From Guillardia theta CCMP2712 (lineage: Eukaryota; Cryptophyceae; Pyrenomonadales; Geminigeraceae): a stretch of DNA of 64,000 nucleotides. The translations under genes were made by a program, and so were the position numbers. Shown one piece after another: positions 1-10,143 of the stretch (position 1 is its first letter; each line of letters starts with the position of its first letter). Where the stretch lies: assembly GCF_000315625.1 (NCBI RefSeq), contig NW_005434625.1, forward strand, positions 482,098-546,097, read 5' to 3'. The notes under the pieces are model-generated. The model was not told the DNA's origin and did not search any database. It saw only the letters and a program-made list of their open reading frames with translations.

Positions 1-548
1 CCCAGTGAGACTCGCTTTGCAAATACAACATCGTTTCCAAACTAGTCGACGTTTTAGCGAACGTTTCACACAGCTGAGCTTTTGCCAAGCTCCATCGGGA
101 TCGACCTGGTTTCTGTCGCCGATGATGCTTCCTTCGCCGATCACGGAATGAGCGCCAATGGTCTCATCATTTCCCAGCGTCGTGCCCGATTGAAACCTCT
201 GGTTCTTAGCAAAGTTGCTGCAGAATGTCAACGAGACAGTCAAGGGAATGGATACTCAACATACTTCTTATCACCAAACTTGGACCCAGCGCCGAAGATG
301 CTCCCCTTCCCAAACACGTTCTTATCACCTGACAAGAACTTTAAGAACAAAAGCAAGTGATTGACACCAGAACTTTCCCACCAAATGTATCCCCTGCTCC
401 AAATACAGAGTTCTTCCCAAACACGTTGCCGTCTCCAAACTTGTATCTTCAGGAGTGGGAGTCAAGAGACCACCGGCATGGAAGCACATCCATACCCGGC
501 AGGAAATGTCGCTCCCGAAGGATACATTCCATCCTCCCATCCCTTCAT
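1..548 (-). CDS. Hexapeptide-repeat (left-handed beta-helix) protein, 5' part
   Basis: The model starts at ATG 548, with an in-frame stop just upstream, and uses exons 548-496, 446-382, 328-265, 217-106 and 41-1. All introns are GT-AG and the frame closes across every junction. The spliced product is an almost uninterrupted run of six-residue repeats of the form F/I/L-G-x-x-x-x, for example FGDGNVFGKNSVFGAGDT and, further on, LGNDETIGAHSVIGEGSI. This periodicity is that of left-handed parallel beta-helices found in acyltransferases, gamma-carbonic anhydrases and some structural proteins. Most of the array uses Phe where Ile/Leu/Val is usual. No catalytic domain is visible because the gene continues past the left edge, so no enzymatic role is assigned. 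The individual repeats are only evident after splicing. Confidence 0.65.
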
Positions 549-951
549 TGTCTAACCCGCCGGTATCAGTGAACCACATAGTGACTTTCAACTACCTCGT
601 CGCTTCCGATAGAGAGACTGACAGGACGTCCTGAGTACAGGACGAGGATGGTGCATGCAACGAGGAGGAAAGAAGCTGCAGCTGCAGCTACTGCTGCTCG
701 CCCTCCTCTTCTCTCCGCGCGTCGATCCTGCACAGCATGGAAGAGCGCTGGCTGCATAGCGCCCAAAATAGCTTGCGGTCAGGGCAAATTCCTTTTAAAG
801 GTGGGGTAGGGTTCATATGGCCAAGATTCTCCCTCCCCAACTTAGGGGATGGGGGTAGGTGGGGTCCTCGTTGAATCGACCAGGTATAGAGGGGGTCATC
901 ATTTTGACAAGCAGAGGCTCATAAACTGATGAGTGTAGAATTTGATCTTTT
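549..951. other. Intergenic, G-run tract near 802-900
   Basis: I see no supportable gene between the beta-helix gene start and the GC-rich block. From about 802 to 900 there are repeated GGGGTAG-like runs on both strands. Similar tracts recur in many other spacers of this window. Confidence 0.4.
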
Positions 952-1345
952 ATTTTCCCAACAGGCTGGCCGCAAGGCACGCCTATTGGTACCGCCGTGC
1001 GCCGGCAGTCAGCCTGAGGTAACCGGGTCACTGAATCGAACTCAACTTGGCAACTGCCGGTGGCAGCCTGAGCCTCCGGGACTCGGAGCAGGTCATGGCA
1101 GTGAACCAGTGTATCCGATCACGCCGGTGACCATCTCAAAAAGATCTCAGACAGGCTCAGGCTCCACAGTCCGTTCAACGGCGACAGTCAGTGACTCCGG
1201 CGGCACTGCCGTACAAAAAAAAAAACTTGAAAGTTAAATCCTAGTACCCTCGGACTCCGAGTCCCCGGGCCCGCCGGCGCGTCGAGGCCGCCGCCCGGCA
1301 GTACAACGTGACGGACTAAGCCTCCGGGCAAGTCACGGCCGGTAG
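952..1345. repeat. GC-rich interspersed block downstream of PARP1
   Basis: A GC-rich stretch with many short internal repeats (variants of CAGCCTGAG, CTCCGGGACTCGGAG and CCGGGCCCGCCGGC) lies just 3' of the PARP1 stop. It includes an 11-A run near 1214. It resembles in composition the blocks at 5450-5520, 13180-13330, 40370-40690, 52400-52510 and 53140-53240, but I cannot align them fully by eye. No ORF in it looks real. Confidence 0.4.
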
Positions 1346-1356
1346 AACTCAACGGT

Positions 1357-4300
1357 CTATCTCTTGTTGGTATTGAACTTGACTCGCAGCAGATACTTGT
1401 TCTTGATCTATCAAACAGAGTCAATGAGTTGGAGCCCTGGTTCACCATCTTGAATCATCTCATCATGAACTCACCTGACTCACGTTGTACACGATGTACT
1501 CGTTGTACAGCAGAGAGCTTTTCAGCCCGTACATCTGTGTCCCCTTCCCACAAGGAACCTCAACCTGCACCCTCTACGGTCAGGGACGTGACCTCGGAGC
1601 TCGAACCCTCACCCCATCCTCGTCGATGAAGGACGCTTTCGGATCCGGCGCAGTCTTCCCGCAGCCCTTGACGGAGATGCAGTCCTTAGGAAGCCCCTTA
1701 GGAAGAGTCTCCTTGGCCGCCATCAGCTCGTGGGACTTCCCGAGCGCAACTTCGCTGAGCATGAGGAGGCCTTCGTTGTTGGACAGCTCGGCTTTGCAGT
1801 AGTTGGCCGACTTGGAGCTCATGTCGGCGAAATAAACTCCCTTGCCTGGGTCGGGGGACGTGAGGAGAAGGAGGGAGAGGAATGAAAGGATACCAAACAT
1901 GTAGCCGGTCACTGGAGCCTCGGGGGGAGCAATACGGAGACCCTGCGACAAGCCTTACCCTCCAGCTTCAGGATGACAACTCGCCTTGCCTGTGAGAGAA
2001 TTCCGACCCAGTTCGTTATGCGGGAACCGTGCCAGAGCAGCTTGCGGTTTGAATCTTTGGCGAAAGGAGCAAATCTGAAGAGGGAACAGGCACGGAAGAG
2101 GATGGTCAGGGGAGGAGGAATCCATCAGGTCAGTGGATGTCAATGATCAACCTTGATCTTACCTGTCCTTTTCGCCTTCTCGTTCGATCTCGAACAAGTC
2201 CATCAATTCGGTGGTGTAGGTAGAGTGAGTAGCCGCGTGAGTGTTCCTCAGGTACTGGTCGATCATCTTCCAACGCTCATCGTCCTTGGCTATCTGCAAC
2301 ACAAAGATGTCACCATGGAACAAGAAAGGGGGCGGAGCAAGGCGGACGGACCGGCTTGATGTCCGTCTTGAGCCGCTTGTAGTTGGCATCTATTGGGGAT
2401 TCGTCACCCCCTCCTTCCTTCTGAAGGCTGACAGCAATCTCCATCTCCAGCAAAGACTCTACAAGCTCCAGTTTCTCTTTCAGCTTGTCATGGGAGTCAA
2501 TCCGATGGACAGCCGTCATCCCACCAAGGCCGAAATTCTGAGGAACGATGGTGTAGAACTGGTTAGTACAGGAGAGAATCTTCTGGTTCCTGTCGAACTC
2601 ATCCAGGTTGGGATCATCGAGCACGTTCTGGATCTCCGTGAGGACTGAGTATCCTCGCTGAATCTGCTTCCTGGATAAAGCACCCAGCGGCATCTTGTCG
2701 AGATCGATCTCCATCTCGAGCATGGATTTCCTCATCATGTCAATGTCGAAGATCAGCTGGATGAGACTGGCGACGGTAGGTGGGAGTTTCGAGGAGGTGT
2801 CCTTCTGGAGCTGCGATCCGTGCTCGTCGGCCGCTGCAATACCGATCTCCATGATAGCAAACCGGCCGGGCTGCTGGGTGAAGCGATCTGGGGTGCGATC
2901 TTGCCAGGGGTTGCCGGTCTTCTCCTGGAAGAGCTTCTCGAACTCATGGATGCAGGAGTCCTTGTGCATCTTCTCCAGCTTCGTCCCCTTGGATTCCACT
3001 CCGATCCTGCCCCACTTGCGGAACAGATGAGTCGTCTTGCTGTCGTCTGACTCGATGATCTGCAGCACGTAGTAGCTGTTGAGGCCCTCGGATATGTCGG
3101 TTCGGTTCAGGGTGGCCGAGTAGACGTTGTCCCTCACTTCCAGAATGTGCGAATTGTCGGCAAGGCCGGACTCCACGTCGACAGCACCTTTCCCCTTCAC
3201 CATGATCTTGACAGTCTTGGACTGGGAGCTCTTCTTCTTCTTCTCGGGGTCCTCTGTCGCTTCCCCAGACAGGAGGTAGGGCTGCTCAGTCAGTCTCTTC
3301 CCGCTTGAGATGCATGCTTCCACGAACTCCAACTTCACCACCGGGAGCTTCCTCTTCACCGCCTGCAGGGTTTCAGCATAATATCAGACCCGATCAAGGT
3401 GGCAAAGTGCAACGAGACCTCCTTGATCGCGCTGCCACCCGCCGTATGCGCGCCGCTAGTGGTCAGAACGTGAGTGACGGACTTAGTCATCGACTTGACG
3501 ATGCTTCCTGCGGGTCTTGTCATGGTTCGCAGAAGGGGAAACCAAGAGCTCGCCTCCAGCAGACTTGATCTTGCCGGACCACTCGTCGAAGTCGATGCGA
3601 TAGTTCTTGGTGGAATGCAGCATGAAGACCATGTCCTTCAAGCACGTGCTGGGGTCCGAAGCTTCCTCTTGCCTCCTCTTCGCGTTGATCACCGCGAGCT
3701 CCTCCTCAGCCTTCATCAGCCGCTGCTTCTCTCTCTCCTGAACTGACTCCCTGACTTCTTCTTGCTCGCGGATCACAGCCTTGGGGATCGCGACCTTAAC
3801 GAATTTGAAGTTGTCGAGGTAGTCGTGGCCCATATCCTTCGGCATCTTGAATGCCTTCCTCTCTCCAGTGATACTGGAATATTGACATTTGGCAAATCCA
3901 TCCTCAGTCCAGGTCGTGCACTTGTACATTCCATCGCTGTACTGCAGCCTACCCTGACATTTCGGGCAGTCCCCAGGTACTCCGTGCAACATGATGTCTG
4001 CGCACCGACTTTGCAGGACAACCTCGCCTCCTCTGCTGTCCACGTCGTTATGCTCAAGGATTTCTTTGAGAAGGTTCCTTGACACGTCTTTCAGGGCATT
4101 GCGGATAGCAAACAGCTTGTCACTGTGTGCTTTGATTGCCTTCTCGTTCTTGTCCAGCTCGCTCGAGGCTGTGTTCTCCTTCTTGACAGTCTCACGGGGA
4201 GCTGCCTTCTCCTTCTTCATCTTCGACAATGGCACATCGTCGTCCTCAACAGCGTCCTCCTCTTTCGCCCTCTTCTTCTTCTTACCTGCTTCTTCTTTGA

Positions 4301-5187
4301 CATTCGCCTTCTGTTGGATGAGGGGCGTGTCGTCGTCCTCGTCAAGGTCTACCTTCTCCTCCTTCTTGGCTTTCTTCGACCCTTTCGCCGACTTGTTGTC
4401 TTCCCCAGCGGATCTCTTCCCGGATGCCTTTGCTCCTCCCTTCTCTCCCATCTTCTCTCTAACCATCGCCTGGTGGTCCGAATCCAGCAAGGAGAACCCG
4501 ATAACGTCCTCCGAGGACTTCAAGTCTTCGGGTTTCCCGTCCTTGAAGAGACAGTCCAGGTGATGCCACTTGGGCGTGGGAATGAAGGGTCTGCGATCCA
4601 TGGCCTCGATCCTCCCCATGCGCAGATTTCCTGCCTCAATCTTCGATTCGCACCCCCTGCATTCTGATCTGCTGCTCTTCGCGATCTCCACCTACAACCC
4701 AGTGTCATTGGAATGCTATCCAGTCAGTCAGCGTCTTTCATGGTGGTCACCTTGTAGTCACCGATGTTGCCTTCATCGTCTGCATCCGCCGGTTTGGACC
4801 CTCCTTTGCCTTTCTTGGAAGGCTGGGAGGGAGCTACAGAAAGATTTTCGTGAGGTTGCGAATTGCGCAAGGGGCGAATGCAGAAGTAAGAGAGGGATCA
4901 CCTGATGCGACTGCGTTTCCAGCAACCAAGTCTTTGATCTTCTTCTGGTCTTCGAAAGAGAGCTCTGACATTCCTGCTATGTCCGACACCTCTGGCTTTG
5001 CTCCCTTACCCCCAAAGAAGCAGTCCACATGGAACCACATAGGGACCCAGCCATCGAAAGAAGGTGACTGAACATACTTGCCCATGCGCAAGACATCCTT
5101 GCCTATGTTGTTCTTGCACTTCCTGCATGAAGCTCGCCCGCTCTTCGCATACTCCGCCACGTGCTCCTTGTCCGGGCGTCCCACCAT
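1357..5187 (-). CDS. PARP1: Poly(ADP-ribose) polymerase 1, full length
   Basis: PARP1 senses DNA breaks in the nucleus and builds poly(ADP-ribose) from NAD+. Eleven exons close in frame to 1081 aa: 5187-4902, 4833-4751, 4691-3554, 3507-3419, 3362-2352, 2293-2163, 2074-1990, 1942-1894, 1845-1613, 1564-1475 and 1407-1357. Domains in order are zinc finger 1 (CRKC...HVDC, about residues 10-70), zinc finger 2 (CRGC...HLDC, about 130-170), a Lys/Glu-rich linker, the PADR1/zinc-3 region (CPKC...CTTW...C, about 360-400), BRCT (about 475-590), WGR (about 600-700), the helical regulatory domain (from about 720) and the ART catalytic domain. The ART domain keeps the H-Y-E triad: His in LLWHGSR, Tyr in GKGVYFADM, and the catalytic Glu in [10 protein letters not shown] near residue 1057. 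The human enzyme is 1014 aa. Two introns, 3553-3508 and 1989-1943, need GC donors. The start at 5187 was chosen because it precedes zinc finger 1 directly. A rearranged partial copy lies upstream at 6211-7951. Confidence 0.95.
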
Positions 5188-5907
5188 CTTGGTAGGATGC
5201 GCTAGAAGGAGCCTGGTAGCTAAGAGAGGTGGGGGTGGCGGTACAATGTACCCCTGAATATCATCGTTGACCAAACAGCTCATGCCATAGGGTCCATGCC
5301 CTTTGATTTTATATTTGAGATAGTATATAAAGTTCAGCTAGATCATACTTGATGAGGTTGTACAGATGGGGAAAGTCATCGTGTTCATGACGGGTAGGGG
5401 TGATACAGAGACTAAAGGGGGTAGGACTTACACAGAGGAAGAAGGCTCCGATTGAAGCCTGCCTCAGCGGGCGGCAGGGCCTCGCCGGGTCACCAGGCCC
5501 GCCGGGGTGCATAGTTGATAGTTCATTTACTCAAAGTTAAGTTAAAATCAGTACGATAGTAGGCTTTCAACTTCGAGTGAAACCCCGGCCAGTCTCTAGT
5601 AAAAGTTAAACCAGTCGGATTGGGAAGAAGGTCACCGCTGCGAAGTTGTGCGAGAGCGAGGAGGTCCACTGGCTGAGGAAGGCGTCCCAGCGGCGCTCGA
5701 GGGCCAACTGGCAAGATCATCGGCCAAGATGGTGGCCGACGAGTTCGCCAAGGCTGGAGATCCCCACGGTCACGCGGAGCTCCGACACTGCCGACATGCA
5801 CGGCGGGGAGCACTCGAGCGCTGAGGGTCTCGCCCACCACCGTCACGGAGACCCTCTTCCAATTGCGTCGCGATGTCCGTCACCCTGCTGCGGTCGCTGA
5901 TCGGCAG
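5188..5907. other. Spacer with G-run tract, GC-rich block and a shared 20-mer
   Basis: A GGGGTAG-type tract lies near 5386-5432 and a GC-rich block near 5450-5520. At 5526-5545 is TTTACTCAAAGTTAAGTTAA, found again identically at 13154-13173. Between 5640 and 5900 two plus-strand frames look weakly protein-like, but I cannot choose between them and give no gene. Confidence 0.4.
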
Positions 5908-6062
5908 CATCAAAGGGCGTAGACCGCACCCGCACCAGCTTCGCCATACCGGCGCCCGTGGATTTTCTGATGGACTCCTTCGTGGTGGGCAAGACGACGG
6001 AGCAGATCAACGAGAGCATGCAGAAGCTGACCTCGCTACCGATAGAATCGCATGAATCATAG
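5908..6062 (+). CDS. Candidate C-terminal exon of an unidentified gene
   Basis: After a plausible acceptor (gatcggcag) this frame reads S-K-G-V-D-R-T-R and on through APVDFLMDSFVVGKTTEQIN to a TAG at 6060-6062. The amino-acid composition looks like coding sequence, unlike the competing frames. An AT-rich, 3'UTR-like stretch follows the stop. I could not find a convincing upstream exon, so this may be the surviving end of a gene disrupted by the neighbouring PARP rearrangement. No function is proposed. Confidence 0.3.
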
Positions 6063-6210
6063 ATTGTATTGATGTATTTAAAAGCATATTAGACGGCACT
6101 TCTCCTTGATGGCTTGACGAGAACGGCGTCTTCCTTATCGTGCTTGGTCTGTCTTGGCTTTGCCATGATGGTAAGTGCCGGTGGGGACCCAAGCCGATTT
6201 ATATCTTGGA

Positions 6211-7951
6211 TCAAACCGGCACGCCGGGCAGCCCGATCAACTCCTCCTCCGCCACCGGCTCCTCTGGCCTCCTCGTCACGTTGATCTCCGCGAGCTCCTC
6301 CTCAGCCTTCATCAGCCGCTGCTTCTCCCTCTCCTGTACTGACTCCCTGACTTCTTCTTGCTCGCGCATCATAGCCTTCGGGATCGCGACCTTCACGAAT
6401 TTGAAGTTGTCGAGGTAGTCGTGGCCCATATCCTTCGGCATCTTGAATGCCTTCCTCTCTCCAGTGATACTCGAATATTGACATTTGGCAAATCCATCCT
6501 CAGTCCAGGTCGTGCACTTGTACATTCCATCGCTGTACTGCAGCCTACCCTGACATTTCGGGCAGTCCCCAGGTACTCCGTGCAACATGATGTCTGCGCA
6601 CCGACTTTGCAGGACAACCTCGCCTCCTCTGCTGTCCACGTCGTTATGCTCAAGGATTTCTTTCCTTGAGAAGGTTCCTTGACACGTCTTTCAGGGCATT
6701 GCGGATAGCAAACAGCTTGTCACTGTGTGCTTTGATTGCCTTCACGTTCTTGTCCAGCTCGCTCGAGGCTGTGTTCTCCTTCTTGACAGTCTCACGGGGA
6801 GCTGCCTTCTCCTTCTTCATCTTCGACAATGGCACATCGTCGTCCTCAACAGCGTCCTCCTCTTTCGCCCTCTTCTTCTTCTTACCTGCTTCTTCTTTGA
6901 CATTCGCCTTCTGTTGGATGAGGGGCGTGTCGTCGTTGTCGATGTCGAAGATCAGCTGGATGAGACTGGCGACGGTAGGTGGGAGTTTCGAGGAGGTGTC
7001 CTTCTGGAGCTGGGATCCGTGTTCGTCGGCCGCTGCAATACCGATCTCCATGATGGCGAACCGGCCGGGCTGCTGGGTGAAGCGATCTGGGGTGCGATCT
7101 CGCCAGGGGTTGCCGGTCTTCTCCTGGAAGAGCTTCTCGAACTCATGGATGCAGGAGTCCTTGGGCATCTTCTCCAGCTTCGTCCCCTTGGATTCCACTC
7201 CGATCCTCCCCCACTTGCGGAACAGATGAGTCGTCTTGCTGTCGTCCGACTCGATGATCTGCAGCACGTAGTAGCTGTTGAGGCCCTCTGAGATGTCCGT
7301 TCGATTCAGGGTGGCGGAGTAGATGTTGTCCCTAACTTCTAGAATGTGCGAATCGTCGGCAAGGCCGGACTCCACGTCGACGGCACCTTTCCCCTTCACC
7401 ATGATCTTGACAGTCTTGGACTGAGAGCTCTTCTTCTTCTTCTCGGGGTCCTCTGTCGCTTCCCCGGACAGGAGGTAGGGCTGCTCAGTCAGTCTTTTCC
7501 CGCTTGAGATGCATGCTTCCACGAACTCCAACTTCACCACCGGGAGCTTCCTCTTCACCGCCTGCAGAGTTTCAGCACAAGATCAGACCCGATCAAGGTG
7601 GCAAAGTGCAACAAGACCTCCTTGATCGCGCTGCCACCCGCCGTATGCGCGCCGCTGGTGGTCAGAACGTGAGTGACGGACTTAGTCATCGACTTGACGA
7701 TGCTTCCTGCAGGTCTTGTCATGGTTCGCACAAGGGGAGACCTAGAGCTCGCCTCCAGCAGACTTGATCTTGCCGGACCACTCGTCGAAGTCGATGCGAT
7801 AGTTCTTGGTGGAATGCAGCATGAAGACCATGTCCTTTAAGCACGTGCTGGGGTCCGAAGCTTCCGCTTGCTTCCTCCCGGGAGTCGCGTTGATCACCGC
7901 GAGCTCCTCCTCAGCCTTCAACAGCCGCTGCTTCTTGGCTGCCCGCAGCAT
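6211..7951 (-). pseudogene. Rearranged partial PARP1 copy
   Basis: This is a near-identical copy of parts of PARP1 in a different order. Read on the minus strand it has the BRCT region (7951 to about 7615), then the WGR exon with the start of the regulatory domain (7560 to about 6940). It then jumps directly into the Zn2-PADR1 linker (from about 6937) and the PADR1/zinc-3 region (to 6211). In the intact gene the linker and PADR1 precede BRCT and WGR. The jump fuses a point in the regulatory domain (...LIFDID) to a point in the linker (DDTPLIQQ...). A 4-base insertion at about 6663, relative to the intact gene at about 4073, breaks the frame in the linker-PADR1 segment. Zinc fingers 1 and 2 and the ART catalytic domain are absent. 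It cannot encode an active polymerase. It is either a real local duplication with deletion or an assembly join. Confidence 0.85.
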
Positions 7952-9678
7952 CCTCCCCCACCCTAGCTAGTACGGTATCAAAAATACCCCCCTCCCCCGG
8001 GGAGGGAAAAACTTTCAAGCCCGTCGAGTACCCCTCATGCATGGTGGGGGCCTGAGGCAGGATGAAGATCTCATATCACACCTGTAGGAGATGATCGAGC
8101 TTCTTTCTCAACTCTGCAGGTTGGGCTAAGGTTTGAATCATCCATCCAGTAATGGAATATGTGCCCTTGGTTCATACAATCCGCGGGTGTACTTGCAAAT
8201 ATGCTTCGAAGACATGATAAAATCTTTATGATCAGGTAAGGAACTAATAATGGATACACCATTGAACAGAATCAACTCTGATCGACCCTTCGTTCAAATT
8301 GCCGTGGGTTGCACGTTGCGCTTAAATGCATGATTTGTGAGAAATTTGTATCCAGCTGTACCTTGAGCGACTTTTCTGTCTAGCAATATGTTCTCGTGTC
8401 ATCACTCACTTTCAATTCTTCTAGTTTTACATCTCACTGCATGGAAGAACATGCAAAACTGAAGGAAAAGCTCAACGGACAGTTCTAAATGAACAGATAC
8501 AACGCATTTTAGCAGTCACGGTCGGAGCAGCTCGATGCTTGAACACAAAGATGATCCTCAGTACTGTCGAAAGATGACAAGCAAGTCCCGTGGTTCGTGA
8601 AGGATTCTTCATCCAATTCTCAAGGATATGTTGGAACGATGAAACATTTTGCAAATCACCAATTTCATCACACTAACTAATGCATCATGTAAATATTACT
8701 GGTGTGAACTTGCATCAGATTCTGTTCATCGGATTAGCCGCTATCAGGCAGTTGATGTCACACCAAACAAGAGAGCGATTTTGAAGACGCTGATATTCCT
8801 GGCCGTAGAGCATTTATGATGTGGCCACATGTCACATGCTTCTTGGTTAACGCAGATACAACCTCGCCAGGCAAAAGATGGAACGCCTTCAGGATTACAG
8901 GGAGGTCGGTTGAGCTTGTACCCTGATTGTAACTCTTCTAATAAAGATGTGATAACCTGAATGTGCAATTCTGTTAATTGATTCACAGTGTTTACGACTC
9001 GATTGCAATCATCGAGTGCTTGTTCTGTTGAACAAGGCACTACTCTGTAGAGCACTGCGACAAGAACTCTACAGTTGCACGGTAGCATTGCGAACCGGGC
9101 CAGTGACAAAACAAGACAGGATTGATCCGATGAACATCTCATTTATTGATACGCAAAGGCATCATCTGCACATTTTTTCATTTCTGACTAGGTTTTTGTG
9201 CAATCGAAAGCGTTGTGGAAATATCATGACAAAGGAAAGATTTGAAGCGAAACGGAAAAATCATCCAAATATGCCATTCGGAGCATGGATATAGTGATTC
9301 ATGATCAACAACAATTCGTTACAGTCATCTATGCGGGCAGGTACAGTCATCCTTTGTGCAAACGTCTCTTCATGAATCGATGAACGGTTAAGTGCATGTA
9401 AGCCTTGCCTCCATAGAGGCAAAGTGAAGTGCATGAATCCTGACCAACCATGTCAATATTTTGCCTAGACTTGATCGACTCCCGAGTCCTGAACTTATCT
9501 TTGTTTGTGCCCATTTCATGTCACAACCTTTTCACATCGGGACAGTTCTGCGATGTGTCGAAAACCCCTTAGTATGCAGCCAGTGTCTCGAGAGTTTTGT
9601 ATGCTGGGCGGCTTACTGGTACGTCTACGTACTCCTGGATACCGGTTTGTAATATTGGTTGGGCACTTGCCAAAGTCT
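7952..9678. other. Sparse region, no confident gene
   Basis: A G/C-run tract (runs of CCCCC and GGGG, 7955-8056) follows the PARP copy. The remainder is AT-richer. A minus-strand ORF at 8747-9142 contains ALDDCNRVVNTVNQLTELH before a possible donor, and could include a true exon, but I found no partner exons. I see no RNA gene here. Confidence 0.3.
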
Positions 9679-10066
9679 TCACCCGTTCATCAATCTCATA
9701 CAAGTTGCCAAAGGCTGCGAATCATTCGAACCTGCATCAGGAACACGTCATTTGGATCTCTTCCCGTGATAAATTCGATGAAAAAAAAAGAGATAAATGC
9801 TCACCTGACTTGTCTTGCTCTGTCAAACGCTGCACATCCTCATATTTGTACGGCTTCGCAGAGTTCACAGTGGCGGGAAACGTTTCGATCAGGGTTTCCC
9901 GTTCCTCATCCGTTTGCAGCAGTGCCCCAAGTCGGATCATCGGATCACCTGAGACATCTTGCGAAGCCGAGAGACCCACTGGGATCAGAGTAACGGATTG
10001 CCTCCCCAAGTTCCTCAGTAAAGTAGTCACAGGGACCCCTACCCCGTCGTGCTCTGTAAAACGCAC
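9679..10066 (-). CDS. Small hypothetical protein, two exons
   Basis: Exon 10066-9805 ends at a good donor (GTCAG|gtgagc). Joined to exon 9731-9679 (acceptor atgcag) it closes in frame to 104 aa. The middle of the product (TDEERETLIETFPATVNSAK, KPYKYEDVQRLTEQD) has the charged, helix-like composition of real protein. The 5' end is uncertain, and an exon upstream of 10066 is possible. The gene would be divergent from the SLOG/SLATT gene that starts at 10144, with only about 80 bp between them. I do not recognise the family. Confidence 0.4.
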
Positions 10067-10143
10067 CCCTACGGATAGGGAAGACTACCCACCCATCCTT
10101 TGCTCCGGTTTGCCCTTCCTTTTTTAGTCAATAGAAAAATCCA

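Noticed and set aside
3482-4563. Plus-strand ORFs of 90-190 aa opposite PARP1
   Set aside because: They are antisense to conserved PARP1 exons and mirror its codon bias. The same shadows reappear opposite the rearranged copy.
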